From Arcicella aquatica (lineage in GTDB: Bacteria > Bacteroidota > Bacteroidia > Cytophagales > Spirosomataceae): DNA of 64,000 nucleotides. The notes beneath the pieces are model-generated. The model was given only the letters and a program-made list of their open reading frames with translations, ran no database searches and was not told where the DNA came from. A program made the position numbers and the translations under genes. Shown here piece after piece: positions 45,947-56,129 of this stretch; position 1 is the first letter of the stretch; each line of letters starts with the position of its first letter. Where the stretch lies: contig NZ_JAYFUL010000022.1 in NCBI RefSeq assembly GCF_034928825.1, positions 26,569-90,568 on the forward strand, written 5' to 3'.

Positions 45947-46834
45947 TTATTTCTTCCGCGTTAAATATTCAGGGCCAAGGGTTTCTATCGTAAATTCGTG
46001 TTTTGGGTAGGTTCGATAATAAGTATTGGATATTTCTGTAGGGTATTTTTTAAATGTAATATATTTTAAAAATTGTTTTCTTAGCTGAAAGCTGACATGG
46101 AGCAATCCACTGAAGAGCTCAGAGGGTTTCTTGTAACCAAAGGCTTCTCGTAGTTTGTCATTAATCAAGGCTGCAAAAATCGGTTTTACCGCAAATCTCA
46201 AAAAGCTTGGAAACCAATTGGCAACAATCTGTATAGTAGCATCTGCAATTACTTCATTACTTTTAGCATAACAAAAATATTGTTCTTCATACTTTTCAGC
46301 AAACAATTTTAAAGCGTCTAAATCTTCAGGAATATTTACTAAATTCATCCGCTTGGCTACTTCTTTGAAAAATAGAAACAATGCCAACTGCTCATTCTTA
46401 GTCATCTTTCGCCAACCATTTGTTTCCATCCAATTGATGGGATAAAACACAAAGGTGGATAATACCAATAGATAATCGTCGTTGGCAATGCGATAATGAC
46501 CGTGAATTTTATTCATCTGTGCTATTGCCCTCTTGCCTAATTCGCTATCATAGCCTGCTTGCATAAATTGGGCAATCAGGATGCCCGTATCGTCATATCT
46601 TTTTTGTCCTCTTCGCTCAAACTCCCCTGTCATTTGCAACAATCTCGAAATACTCGGACTAGCATACGTATGAAACAAGGCTAATTCCAAGGCACGTACC
46701 ATATCAAAAGTAAATTCATAAGCCGTCAATAAATACACTATTCGTTGATGATCTTTAACAGCATCAAGCGCATTGATTTCTGCTTGAATAGCGGAATCTC
46801 GAAAGATAAAGGCTTTTTTAGCATAGCTTTTCAT
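45947..46834 (-). CDS. MpaB/latex-clearing-like oxygenase-family protein (DUF2236-like)
   Basis: A 295-residue all-helical protein that resembles the ER-bound oxygenase MpaB / rubber oxygenase family. The visible pattern is ALFHTYASPSISRLLQMTGEFERRGQKRYDDTG, followed by NKIHGHYRIANDDYLLVLSTFVFYPINW (described by positions about 60-145). MpaB-type proteins bind heme b and cleave C=C bonds oxidatively. Whether this one binds heme cannot be shown here. The ATG at 46834 is preferred, as the longer frame (46900) runs into the terminator of the upstream gene. Confidence 0.7.
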   Translation of the reverse strand: MKSYAKKAFIFRDSAIQAEINALDAVKDHQRIVYLLTAYEFTFDMVRALELALFHTYASPSISRLLQMTGEFERRGQKRYDDTGILIAQFMQAGYDSELGKRAIAQMNKIHGHYRIANDDYLLVLSTFVFYPINWMETNGWRKMTKNEQLALFLFFKEVAKRMNLVNIPEDLDALKLFAEKYEEQYFCYAKSNEVIADATIQIVANWFPSFLRFAVKPIFAALINDKLREAFGYKKPSELFSGLLHVSFQLRKQFLKYITFKKYPTEISNTYYRTYPKHEFTIETLGPEYLTRKK

Positions 46835-46882
46835 GATGATAGCGTGGGGACTCTTTATGTGATAAAAGTTAAAAAAACAGAA

Positions 46883-46920
46883 AACCTCAAGGTCTAGCAA
46901 ATTTAGCTATTCTTGAGGTT
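46883..46920 (-). terminator. Rho-independent terminator of the GH35 gene
   Basis: On the minus strand, AACCTCAAG (46920-46912), inner stem TAGC / GCTA, CTTGAGGTT (46891-46883), followed by T-rich sequence. It marks the 3' end of the polysaccharide locus. Confidence 0.75.
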
Positions 46921-46950
46921 CTCTAAATGTTTATACTCTTTTATTCACCC

Positions 46951-48585
46951 TTATTTATACAGATAAAGCTGAAGCTGCTGGATTTCATAATCTCCAACTG
47001 CTATTCTCAAGTGCCTACCTTGGTGTGTTTGGTCACCATTTAAGTGGCGTAATGTTTTCCATGTCTTATTTTCAAAAGTTCCTTCATCTATTTTCAAGAT
47101 GCCGACGTGTCCAGCTTCTTTCTCTATTGGCTTAAAAGTAACTACAACGCCCGACCCAGCTACATAAAAGGTATTTTCACCTGTCTGGATAATCATGGCG
47201 CTCGTCGTAGGCCATTCTGCTGACTTTGCTTCTGGAGACCACCCTAAAGTATAATCATGGCGGAAAGTAAACTCATATTTGCCCATGTTTATTATCGTCT
47301 CACTATTTTCCTTATCCAACAATACGGCATCTATTTTCCCTTGTCCGTGATAACGGCTAATCGTCGGCATTAAGCTGTTAATCATCTCATAGCTTTTACC
47401 AAGCGGTTCTTCTTTGGGTTTAGCGGTTGACTCAATCGAGAAAGGAGAAAAACCCAAGGCTTCATAATGCCCAATGGCATACAATGATTTTGCCATGACA
47501 GTAGCATCGAAGCGATGTTCGGGTATAAATAAAGCTTCGCCTTTTCTGGTGTATAAATCGTTCCAATGCTTGAAATCAGGATTGTAAAAATCGGGAGATA
47601 ATAAATCAATCGCAGGGGCGGCGGCTTTCCACACATCAATAATATGTGGAAGTGGTCCTGCACTCGGATAACCACTCCCCGGTTCTTTTCCGGGTCTGTT
47701 TAGGGCGGCATTTACAAACATTGGCAAAGGATATATTTTTTTTCCTGCTTCGGTAATCGTATTGGTAAATTTGGCAAAATACCAAGCCATAAAAATTTCA
47801 TCTGTTTGTAAGCTTTTCCCGAAAATATCCTCCCAATTACCTGTTGTTTTAAATCCATTCTTTTTCCATCTTTCCAACAATTCAGGGGCTAAACCTTCAC
47901 GATTTTGCGATAGATAATTCAACAATGTAGCAGGTACTACTTGCTTGAAAGCTTCGTTAGCCAAAGGGTGATAGTCGCGAGCGGAGGGCAACATCCCTAT
48001 TTCATTTTCTACCTGAATCATAATGACTGTTTGCTCATTCCTATCAAATGCCTTGATAAAGGTCATTAGCTTTTCAAAGGCTTTCAAGTCTGCCTGTAGG
48101 TTATTATCGCTAAAGGGCGTTAAGATTTCCTGACTCTGGTTTTTATCGTCTTTGGCTCTTGGATAGGTCTCTTGGTTCAGTTTCACCCATGATGGCGCAT
48201 GACTCGACATACTATTTTTCCATGAACCAAACCATAGAAAAACAATTTTAGTTTGGTGTTTACGAGCTTCGGTAATGAGTTGTTTTAGCAAATTATAATC
48301 AAAATGACCTTTCTCTTTTTCCAATAATTCCCAATACACGGGTACCAAAACGGTATTCAGGTGCATTGCATTCAGTTTTGACCAAATGGGCTTCATATTT
48401 TCGATGGTCGAAGCAGACGAATTGCCTAATTCTCCTCCAAGCATGATAAAAGGCTTTCCATTTACGATTAATTCGGTGGTTTTACCTTTTTTCTGGAGGT
48501 GCGGAAGCGTGGCTTGTCCCCTACTCACTTGCTGAATAGTAGCCGTAAGGATAAACAATAGGAAGGATTTTCTGAATATATGCAT
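46951..48585 (-). CDS. Glycoside hydrolase family 35 (beta-galactosidase-like, DUF5597 type)
   Basis: A 544-residue secreted enzyme with signal peptide (LLFILTATIQQVSRGQ). The GH35 barrel has FIMLGGELGNSS at the start, MIQVENEIG near residue 192 (acid/base Glu after Asn) and IPEHR near residue 350 (nucleophile). The C-terminal beta domain is the DUF5597 form found in Bacteroidota GH35 proteins. It would remove terminal beta-galactosyl (or related) residues from hemicellulose side chains. It is the last gene of the locus, separated from the xylanase gene by 329 bases of palindromic repeats, so it may have its own promoter. Confidence 0.85.
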   Translation of the reverse strand: MHIFRKSFLLFILTATIQQVSRGQATLPHLQKKGKTTELIVNGKPFIMLGGELGNSSASTIENMKPIWSKLNAMHLNTVLVPVYWELLEKEKGHFDYNLLKQLITEARKHQTKIVFLWFGSWKNSMSSHAPSWVKLNQETYPRAKDDKNQSQEILTPFSDNNLQADLKAFEKLMTFIKAFDRNEQTVIMIQVENEIGMLPSARDYHPLANEAFKQVVPATLLNYLSQNREGLAPELLERWKKNGFKTTGNWEDIFGKSLQTDEIFMAWYFAKFTNTITEAGKKIYPLPMFVNAALNRPGKEPGSGYPSAGPLPHIIDVWKAAAPAIDLLSPDFYNPDFKHWNDLYTRKGEALFIPEHRFDATVMAKSLYAIGHYEALGFSPFSIESTAKPKEEPLGKSYEMINSLMPTISRYHGQGKIDAVLLDKENSETIINMGKYEFTFRHDYTLGWSPEAKSAEWPTTSAMIIQTGENTFYVAGSGVVVTFKPIEKEAGHVGILKIDEGTFENKTWKTLRHLNGDQTHQGRHLRIAVGDYEIQQLQLYLYK

Positions 48586-48664
48586 AAGGTAAGGCTATAA
48601 TGTTGGAATGTGGGATGAATGATTTAAAATCTAAAACTGTGGTTTTAGAGCGAGTTTCAATCCA

Positions 48665-48702
48665 TATTCCTAGCGAGGGACTTAAGTCCCTCGCTAGGAA
48701 TA
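48665..48702. repeat. Perfect 38-bp palindrome, GACTTAAGTC centre
   Basis: Arms TATTCCTAGCGAGGGACTT and complement. Same family as 30612, 58949 and 63798. Confidence 0.9.
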
Positions 48703-48733
48703 AATGCTCTTATTAATTATTTTTTTCTTTCTT

Positions 48734-48805
48734 AAACCGCAGTCTATGGCTCACAGAACGTAACAGTCCGCGTATTGTATTCTGTGAGCCACAGAACACG
48801 GTTTT
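48734..48805. repeat. Imperfect inverted repeat of CTGTGGC type
   Basis: AAACCGCAGTCTATGGCTCA and TGAGCCACAGAACACGGTTT are near-complementary, around a roughly 30-base centre. Half copies occur at about 30692 and 63868 (CCGTGGTCTGTGGCACAC). Confidence 0.75.
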
Positions 48806-48835
48806 AGTTTCTATGATAACTTTCAATAAAACGTA

Positions 48836-48901
48836 GGGGCGTATTGCATACGCCCCCAACATATAAAAATAGGACGGAATAAGGACGAATGCAATTCGTC
48901 C
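48836..48901. repeat. Two short perfect hairpins between GH35 and GH10 genes
   Basis: GGGGCGTAT / ATACGCCCC (48836-48856) and GGACGAAT / ATTCGTCC (48883-48901), each with a 3-base loop. With the two repeats upstream they fill most of the 48586-48914 spacer. Confidence 0.75.
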
Positions 48902-48914
48902 CTACTTGTTTGTT

Positions 48915-50531
48915 TTATTTCTCCTTCAAAGTCTTCAACACAGCATAATATGCCGCTTTTTTAGAATAGTCTTTATTATACAATAAAGGGAAATCTAAGC
49001 CATTTTCATACAACCAACTGGTATTATCTGTGATACCCCAAACCGTAATCCCTGATTGTTGTGCTACAGGAACGTTTGTCAAATAAGAACGAACAATATA
49101 GGCATACATATCAGCCTGATATGATTCAAATTGCTTGTTTAAGACAAACTGAGTTTTTTTGTTAGGATTCATCCGAACGTCTAGTTCTGAAATACGAATT
49201 TTTAAGCCTGTCGCAGCCAATTTTTTAAACATATTATCGATACCGCTATAAGGTGTATTCCAAAGCACGTGCATTTGTGTACCAATACCCGTTATCTTCG
49301 CTCCTTTGCCTTTTAATTCTGCTACGTAGCCAATCAAAGAATCAAGCTTTACACTATTCGACTCTAAGTTATAATCATTGATGTACAATTCAGCCGTTGG
49401 GTCGGCAGCGGCTGCATATTGAAAAGCCTTCAATGCCCAGTTTCGACCTAAGTATTTCGACCAAAAGAAATAGTCGGTCGCTGTGGCAGAAACCGTGGTG
49501 TTGGCATCCGTACGCAATGTACCACTTTCCGATACAGGTTCGTTCACTACGTCCCAAGCTTTTACTTTTCCTTTGTAATGCGTTACCGTTTGCGTGATAA
49601 AATCTTTCAAGGCATTATCAACTGCCGTTACCAAAGCTCCCCCCGTTGGCGGTACAGATGCAGAGGCATCTACGACCACGACGTTATCCATAAAATAGGT
49701 ATTGGCTTTGCTACCGATGTCAATCAACACACGTGTCATGGGGCCGTTAGCCGTAAAAGAATACGTTTTTTGTACCCAGTCTGTCGAGGTTGAGTAGTTC
49801 CCCGAATACTGAGCCGTAGAACCCGTACCACCTGTAGATATACGCATTTGTCCACCCGCAACCGCCGATTTGATAAAAAATGTCATGTTATACGTTTTGC
49901 CTACTGTGGTCGCAAATTCGTCACTAGCCATTTGTACATTCCAAGGGTTACCATCAGCAGTTACTACTATCTTCAAGGCTTTGGTGCCTGCTTGTACTTC
50001 CGAAGTAACAGACGTAGCCACTAAAGAAGTCCCTCCGTTGTATTTCCCCCAGTTATTGAAATTATCCCCCGAGCCACTTTCAAAACTACCATTAGCTACC
50101 AAGTTTACAGCCGTTGGCCCAGAGCCTCCGCCTGTTATCGTTTTCAAGTAAGTAGCATTCTGATTTTGGTGCCAGCCCAACGTATGCCCGAACACTTCGA
50201 TACCAGCAGTTTTACAGGCATCATACAAAGCATCCGCTTTGGTAAAGTCAATCGTTCCGTCGTTTCTTACCAATGCTCCGTGCTTCATGTGATAGCCGAA
50301 AGTGGTGCTTTGCGCATCCGCCGCTACGACCGAACGGTATTGAGCATTGTTTAGAAACAAATCATAATCAATACTCAATCCTACTGGGAAGGCCGTTGTA
50401 GCTGTTTTCAACGAACCATCCGCCGTGTAAGTATTAGCATTAAGAATGTTGATAGGGTCTTTTTCGCAAGCACTCAGCAAGCCTATCAAGGCTACTAGTG
50501 CTAGCTTATATAATAATGTATGTCTTTTCAT
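48915..50531 (-). CDS. GH10 endo-1,4-beta-xylanase lipoprotein with inserted carbohydrate-binding module
   Basis: A 538-residue surface lipoprotein (lipobox LLSAC, Cys22). The GH10 barrel starts at about residue 48 (FPVGLSIDYDLF) and includes HGALVRNDG and GHTLGWHQNQ. It is then interrupted at about residues 140-295 by a CBM4/CBM22-like module (LVANGSFESGSG, FNNWGKYNGG, VQMASDEF, YFMDNVVVVDA). The barrel resumes with WDVVNEP (acid/base Glu about 331), INDYNLES, and RISELDVR (nucleophile Glu about 449). It cuts xylan chains at the cell surface for SusC/SusD uptake. The start at 50531 is chosen for the signal peptide. Confidence 0.92.
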   Translation of the reverse strand: MKRHTLLYKLALVALIGLLSACEKDPINILNANTYTADGSLKTATTAFPVGLSIDYDLFLNNAQYRSVVAADAQSTTFGYHMKHGALVRNDGTIDFTKADALYDACKTAGIEVFGHTLGWHQNQNATYLKTITGGGSGPTAVNLVANGSFESGSGDNFNNWGKYNGGTSLVATSVTSEVQAGTKALKIVVTADGNPWNVQMASDEFATTVGKTYNMTFFIKSAVAGGQMRISTGGTGSTAQYSGNYSTSTDWVQKTYSFTANGPMTRVLIDIGSKANTYFMDNVVVVDASASVPPTGGALVTAVDNALKDFITQTVTHYKGKVKAWDVVNEPVSESGTLRTDANTTVSATATDYFFWSKYLGRNWALKAFQYAAAADPTAELYINDYNLESNSVKLDSLIGYVAELKGKGAKITGIGTQMHVLWNTPYSGIDNMFKKLAATGLKIRISELDVRMNPNKKTQFVLNKQFESYQADMYAYIVRSYLTNVPVAQQSGITVWGITDNTSWLYENGLDFPLLYNKDYSKKAAYYAVLKTLKEK

Positions 50532-50659
50532 GTTTTGTCTGTTCATCAATCGTGGAAAGAAGGAAAAAAGCACTTGTCTCTCTTCCTATTCAAGGTTGTT
50601 CAATGATTTACCTTTAAATATCGTGTAGCAAGGATTCATCCTTACTACACACTCTTCTC

Positions 50660-52456
50660 TTAATTATACCCCGGATTTTGATATTGAGATTTAACTGTTT
50701 CGCACGTTGCATCTAATTGCGACTGTGGAATTGGGCGTAACAAATGGAAACTTTGCAGATTAGTAACATCTGGATTGTATTTCTTAGCCCTGTCTACCAA
50801 TTTGCCACGCATCGCTAAATCTGGCCAACGAATGCTCTCTCCACATAGTTCTCGTGTACGTTCATCCAAGATAAAATCAAGGGTAATATCACTTGCTGAA
50901 ACCTGTATTTTAGCTCTTCGATTGGCTAATTCTGTTGCCGAAAGTCCTGAGCGATAAGCTGCTCTATCACGCAATACGTTGATGTATTGTGCCGCCTCTG
51001 CATTTTTCCCTAACGCCATTGCTGCCTCTGCGGCTAACAAATACACTTCTGAAAACTTACTTGCCACAAACGGACGCCCCGAAATATCTTGGTAAGAATT
51101 ACGGTTGACAGCCTCATATTTTCTCAAAGCAGGATAAATATTATTAGCCCTGTTTTGGTTGCTATATGTTTCCGAAGGTGAATAAATCACATACTTTTTA
51201 TTAGCGGCTTTTAATGTTTTGGCAAGCGCATCGGTTGGAGCGATATAAAAGGCGGTATCGCCCAAGGCAAAACCTATCGCTGCCATATCAGCTACATATT
51301 TGGTGTAGTCAGATGAACCAGCCGTATAAAAAGTAGCTATTGGATAAGCATCGCGGAATGTATTATTAAAACGGCTATCGTTGAGTTTGTCAGCAAAAGC
51401 TACATCCAATGTCCAACGGGTTGGGCAAAACTGACGAAGCGGACGACCATACTGTAATACACGCACTGGGAAAAGCGTTACGCCATTTTTGGTAACAGAA
51501 GTATAGTTTGATACAAACATATTACAAGAAATATTCACCTTTTGGTCAAAGTCCGAACTTGGGTTAACTACTTCGTTGGCTATGTTATTCAATGGCAAAC
51601 GTTCTACAGCAAAAAGAATTTCTTTATTATAGTCGTTTCCTTCTTTATGAATATCCCCAAAATCTTGCAACAAATCTGTACCATATTTGGCTTTACCATC
51701 AATCAACTTTTTAGCGGTGTCGTAGGCACTCTGAAAGTCGGTTGCTTGTTTTACTGCCGAATAGGCACGGTATGTATATACTCTTGCTAATAAATGTAAC
51801 GCTGCTCCTTTTGCCAAACGATATTCCCCCGCAGGACGCTGGTCTGGAAGATTTTCAGTCGCAAACAATAAATCATCAATCATCGACTGGAAGTTTTTCT
51901 TCAACAAATCTGGGTCGTTTCTTCTAAAAGTACAACTAGGCGTACTATTGAATTTCAAATCACCAGAACCTAAATCCAACGGAACGGCTCCAAAGTTTTC
52001 TACCAATAATAGGTAGTACATTGCTCTCAGGTAACGGGCTTCGCCTAACAATTTGCTTTTGTTAGTAGCATCCATCGTCACATTTGGGGCAAATTCCACC
52101 ACGGCATTACAAAGGTTAATGTTGGAATAATTCCTGTTCCAAGGTGTACCAATAGCGCCGTTGGTCGGGCTAATGCTATAGATACCACATTCTAATGTCT
52201 GCCCAGAAGCTCCTTGGTCGCCATAGGTAAATTCATCTGTTCCCACATTTCCCAAGACCATCGCCCCGATGGGTCCGAAGTCATATCTTAACCCTGCATA
52301 AGCGGTATAGATAGCAGATTGCAGACCGTCTTGCGTTTTGAAATAATCTATCGTAAAGGCAGTTCTTGGCGTTTCATCCAAGACCGATTGGCACCCAGAA
52401 AAAGCAAATGCCGCTATGCCCAATAGAAAAGCTGAAAATGTATGTTTTAATTTCAT
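50660..52456 (-). CDS. SusD/RagB-family glycan-binding lipoprotein
   Basis: A 598-residue surface lipoprotein (lipobox AFSGC) that caps the SusC channel and binds oligosaccharide. It has the family TPR-like helices, for example LGEARYLRAMYYLLLVENFGAVPL near residue 140 and KGAALHLLARVYTYRAY. The C-terminal region is FILDERTRELCGESIRWPDLAMRG. It follows susC by 56 bases and precedes the xylanase by 128 bases, a classic SusCD-enzyme order. The specificity for xylan comes from that neighbour only. Confidence 0.94.
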   Translation of the reverse strand: MKLKHTFSAFLLGIAAFAFSGCQSVLDETPRTAFTIDYFKTQDGLQSAIYTAYAGLRYDFGPIGAMVLGNVGTDEFTYGDQGASGQTLECGIYSISPTNGAIGTPWNRNYSNINLCNAVVEFAPNVTMDATNKSKLLGEARYLRAMYYLLLVENFGAVPLDLGSGDLKFNSTPSCTFRRNDPDLLKKNFQSMIDDLLFATENLPDQRPAGEYRLAKGAALHLLARVYTYRAYSAVKQATDFQSAYDTAKKLIDGKAKYGTDLLQDFGDIHKEGNDYNKEILFAVERLPLNNIANEVVNPSSDFDQKVNISCNMFVSNYTSVTKNGVTLFPVRVLQYGRPLRQFCPTRWTLDVAFADKLNDSRFNNTFRDAYPIATFYTAGSSDYTKYVADMAAIGFALGDTAFYIAPTDALAKTLKAANKKYVIYSPSETYSNQNRANNIYPALRKYEAVNRNSYQDISGRPFVASKFSEVYLLAAEAAMALGKNAEAAQYINVLRDRAAYRSGLSATELANRRAKIQVSASDITLDFILDERTRELCGESIRWPDLAMRGKLVDRAKKYNPDVTNLQSFHLLRPIPQSQLDATCETVKSQYQNPGYN

Positions 52457-52512
52457 TATGTATCGAATAAAAAATGTTAAATCATTTGTTGAGCAATCAA
52501 TCCTTCCTACGT

Positions 52513-55500
52513 TTAGAACGTCACATTCATGCCAAAAATGAAGCTTTTCGTAGAGGGTGTCGTAAGGCGAATATTCAAGTTTCTACCTGAAATATTACCT
52601 GGGCCACCGCCCACTAAACCACTAGAACCTTGTCCACTTGGCTCTGGGTCTATCCCTCCTGCCTGAATATAAGGCGAGAATAAAATAAACGGATTGCTAG
52701 CAGTAAGGTAAAGTTTTACTGATGATGCTTTGATTACTTTCAACAAAGATGCTGGCAAATTATACCCAAGATTTATGCTCCTTACTTTCAAGAAAGTAGC
52801 GTCAAAATAACCAAGTGTCGACCATGCCGCACCTACTGGGCTTGGATTAGCCACTGCTGGTGTTGGGAATGAATTAGTCGGGTTGTCGGGTGTCCAATAA
52901 TCTACTGCTAATTGGTTTCTACGTCCGTCCAAGTTGGTTAAATAATTCGATAATGGCTGGTGAATAGTACTCACTAACGTTCCGCCTACACGTGTAAATA
53001 AAACAATTGACAAATCGACGCCTTTATAAGAGAAACGATTGGTCAAACCTCCTTGGAAATCTGCCTGTCCGCTACCGATTACGCTTCTATCTACATCCGT
53101 AATTTTTCCGTCATTGTTCAAATCAGCCAATTTCAATTGCCCTGGCACTGAGCCATATTTAGCCGCTTGCTCGGCTTCGTTCAATTGCCAGATACCCAAT
53201 TTAGTATAGTCATAAATGGCAGTCAACGGATGCCCCACATATAAACCATTGGCAATGTTTTGCGTAACAGAACCATCTAGTTTTTCTAATTTATTACGGT
53301 TGAACGAAAGGTTGAAATCTGTATTCCAAGTAAATCCTTGTGCCGTTTTTATATTCACTGACGATACCGAGAATTCCATCCCGTGGTTACTCATTTCTCC
53401 TACGTTGGTCAAATACTGTCCCGTTACCCCTGTTGTCGCAGGCAAGGTCACACCGTATAAAATTCCTTTGGTATATTGATGATACCATTCTACGCTACCC
53501 GTAATGCGGTTGCCTAAAATCCCAAAATCAACCCCTACGTTTTTACCTTCTGTGCTTTCCCAAGTAAGGTTTTGATCAGGCAAGGTATTGATGTTATAGC
53601 CAGATACGACGGTTGAGCCGAAGTTGTATTTAATCGGTACTGATTGCGAGCCTTGGTATAAATATGGTACTACGCCCCCTAAAGTAGAGTATGGTCCGAT
53701 AGACTGGTTGGCAGTAGTTCCCCAACCTGCACGCAATTTCAGACTGGCGATGACAGGAATCTCTTTCATAAACGCCTCGTTAGCAATGTTCCATCCTACA
53801 GATACCGCAGGGTAAAACAACGTTTTGTGGCCATCTGCCAATACCGAAGAGGCATCTCTCCTACCCGTAAGGGTTAGTAAATATTTGTCATCATAAGCAT
53901 AGTTGATACGCGCCATCATCGAAATCATCCCCCTTGACGACTCGCTACCGCTGATAACAGTATTGGCTTTGGCTTCGTCTGTTACTTGCGATAGGTCATA
54001 GAACTGGATAAAATCAGCAGCGATACCTTCTCTTTTAATATAAGTATTGTATGATTGAGATTTTTGAACACTCCACAAACCTGTGAAATTCAATTTATGT
54101 TTTTTAGCGATTGTTTTGTCATAGTATAATAAATGTTCCATCAGTAATGACGAAGCCTTTGCATTATTCATGCTTCCCAAACTATTAGCGTTGGGTCTGA
54201 AATAGCTATCTCCTTTTTGGAATTGAGCGTTCTCTTGAAAACTTAAATCAACCCCAATATTTACACGATATTTTAATCCTTCTGCCAACTGAGCTTCGGC
54301 ATACAAGCTATTGAAGGTACGCAAGCGACGCACTCTGTCAACCCAAGAATTGGTATCTCTGTACAACAACAAAGGATTGTACTGGTTTACGTCGTCATTA
54401 TTACCCGCTGGTGAAATCACGATATTGCCGTTGGCATCATAAGGTTGCATCAACGGACTCAATGTAAGAATCGGATACATTGGGTTTACAAACTGCGAGC
54501 CATTGGTAGTAGTCAGCGTCGTAAGCGAGCTGATACCGAATTTCAAAATACGTCCTATTTTAGTATCTGTTGAACCTTTTACAGTAAAACGTTCAAAATC
54601 CTGACCGGGTAATACAGTACTTTCTTTGAAATATCCTCCGCCAATGGTGAATAGATTTTCATCTTTTCCGCCTGATACGCTGATGTTTTGGTCGGTGATA
54701 TAGCCGTTTTTATACATCAAATCTTGCCAGTCGGTTGTTTTGCCACTAGCGATAGAGGCTATTTCCCCCGGCATATAGCCCGAAGAATATACCGAGATAT
54801 TACGGGTAGCTTGATACTGTTCGGCATTGTAAACAGGGTACTTATTGATAATACTGCTTATCCCATAATAGCCATTATAAGTAATTTTTGTTTCACCAGA
54901 TTTTCCTCTTTTAGTCGTAATCAAGATAACCCCATTCGCACCCCTAGAACCATAGATAGCCGTTGCGGAGGCATCTTTTAAGACATCTATTGAAGCAATG
55001 TCGTTGTTATTAATATCATTCAACCCTCCATCAAACGGGATACCGTCTAATACAATCAGCGGGTCGTTGCTACCGTTGATAGAACGCTCACCACGGATAC
55101 GAATCTGATTGCCCGATCCTGGTGTTGAGCCTGCTCGCTGAATTTCTAAACCTGCTACTCGTCCTTGCAAAGCAGAACCAATGTTAGACGTCGGTACTTC
55201 TTTGATGGCTTTTTCGTTGATAGATGAAATCGCCCCTGTTACGTCGCTTTTCTTTTGCGTTCCATATCCTACTACTACCACTTCTGCCAAAGATTTGTTG
55301 TCGGGTACTAATGAGATATTGATAGATGTACGGCTACCTACCGCAGTTTCCTGAGTAATATACCCAACAGAACTAAACACCAAAACAACATCGCTACCAT
55401 CGGGAAAGCTAATCGAGAACTCTCCATTTCCGTTGGTGCTTACACCTTTTTTAGTTCCTTTAATTAATACATTAGCTCCCGGTAATCCTGCACCTGTTTC

Positions 55501-55941
55501 GTCTGTTACTTTCCCTTTTACAGTCTGGTCTTTGATGGGTTGTACTACCACATTTGCTTCCGACAAAGCCTTGTCTTCTTCATCTATCGTATTGATAATT
55601 ATCTGTCCTCCAACTACTTGGTAGTTCAACATCAACGGACGCAACACCATATCTAATACTTCAGAAAGCCTTTTATCGGTAACGTGTACACTCATTTTTC
55701 GGTCAAGCTGAACCGAGCGAGAACTATAAACAAACTTTACATCTGCTTCTTTTTCAAGGTTGAGCAATACATTTTTGAAAGCTGCATTGTCAACTTTTAG
55801 GCTCACTGTACGGTTGAGAAGCTCCTGTGTATAGACATTCGCTACGGATAGCGAAGAGAAAACACATGCCAGAAACAACTGTAGCAAAGAATATTTCATA
55901 ATCCTTAGCAAGGGAGGTTTAATTTTTTGAATTTTTTGCAT
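52513..55941 (-). CDS. SusC/RagA-family TonB-dependent receptor with STN domain
   Basis: A 1142-residue outer-membrane importer. The domains run in this order: signal peptide (to about residue 40), an STN signalling domain (LLNRTVSLKVDNAAFKNVLL, to about 115), a carboxypeptidase-like beta domain (VKGKVTDETGAGLPGANVLI), the plug with VVVVGYGTQKKSDVTGAISS and the SusC signature DPLIVLDGIPFDGG, then the barrel ending FIFGMNVTF. The STN domain marks it as a signal-transducing transporter that contacts the FecR encoded just upstream. The ATG at 55941 is kept, and 55899 (MKYSLLQLF) is an alternative. Confidence 0.95.
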   Translation of the reverse strand: MQKIQKIKPPLLRIMKYSLLQLFLACVFSSLSVANVYTQELLNRTVSLKVDNAAFKNVLLNLEKEADVKFVYSSRSVQLDRKMSVHVTDKRLSEVLDMVLRPLMLNYQVVGGQIIINTIDEEDKALSEANVVVQPIKDQTVKGKVTDETGAGLPGANVLIKGTKKGVSTNGNGEFSISFPDGSDVVLVFSSVGYITQETAVGSRTSINISLVPDNKSLAEVVVVGYGTQKKSDVTGAISSINEKAIKEVPTSNIGSALQGRVAGLEIQRAGSTPGSGNQIRIRGERSINGSNDPLIVLDGIPFDGGLNDINNNDIASIDVLKDASATAIYGSRGANGVILITTKRGKSGETKITYNGYYGISSIINKYPVYNAEQYQATRNISVYSSGYMPGEIASIASGKTTDWQDLMYKNGYITDQNISVSGGKDENLFTIGGGYFKESTVLPGQDFERFTVKGSTDTKIGRILKFGISSLTTLTTTNGSQFVNPMYPILTLSPLMQPYDANGNIVISPAGNNDDVNQYNPLLLYRDTNSWVDRVRRLRTFNSLYAEAQLAEGLKYRVNIGVDLSFQENAQFQKGDSYFRPNANSLGSMNNAKASSLLMEHLLYYDKTIAKKHKLNFTGLWSVQKSQSYNTYIKREGIAADFIQFYDLSQVTDEAKANTVISGSESSRGMISMMARINYAYDDKYLLTLTGRRDASSVLADGHKTLFYPAVSVGWNIANEAFMKEIPVIASLKLRAGWGTTANQSIGPYSTLGGVVPYLYQGSQSVPIKYNFGSTVVSGYNINTLPDQNLTWESTEGKNVGVDFGILGNRITGSVEWYHQYTKGILYGVTLPATTGVTGQYLTNVGEMSNHGMEFSVSSVNIKTAQGFTWNTDFNLSFNRNKLEKLDGSVTQNIANGLYVGHPLTAIYDYTKLGIWQLNEAEQAAKYGSVPGQLKLADLNNDGKITDVDRSVIGSGQADFQGGLTNRFSYKGVDLSIVLFTRVGGTLVSTIHQPLSNYLTNLDGRRNQLAVDYWTPDNPTNSFPTPAVANPSPVGAAWSTLGYFDATFLKVRSINLGYNLPASLLKVIKASSVKLYLTASNPFILFSPYIQAGGIDPEPSGQGSSGLVGGGPGNISGRNLNIRLTTPSTKSFIFGMNVTF

Positions 55942-56129
55942 ACTTTTACTTTGGTTTTGTTAAATTTTGAACGGTTTGACATAACACTTTTGGCTATCAG
56001 TGTTGGCGCACGGGTAGCCTTTTTTTTGTCCAAAGTCTTTACTACTTCAGACGCTTGTAATCAATTTGGCATCTATTTTATAAAAGGTGCTATTCACTAT
56101 TTGTATATTTAATGGTTAAGTTTTCTGTT

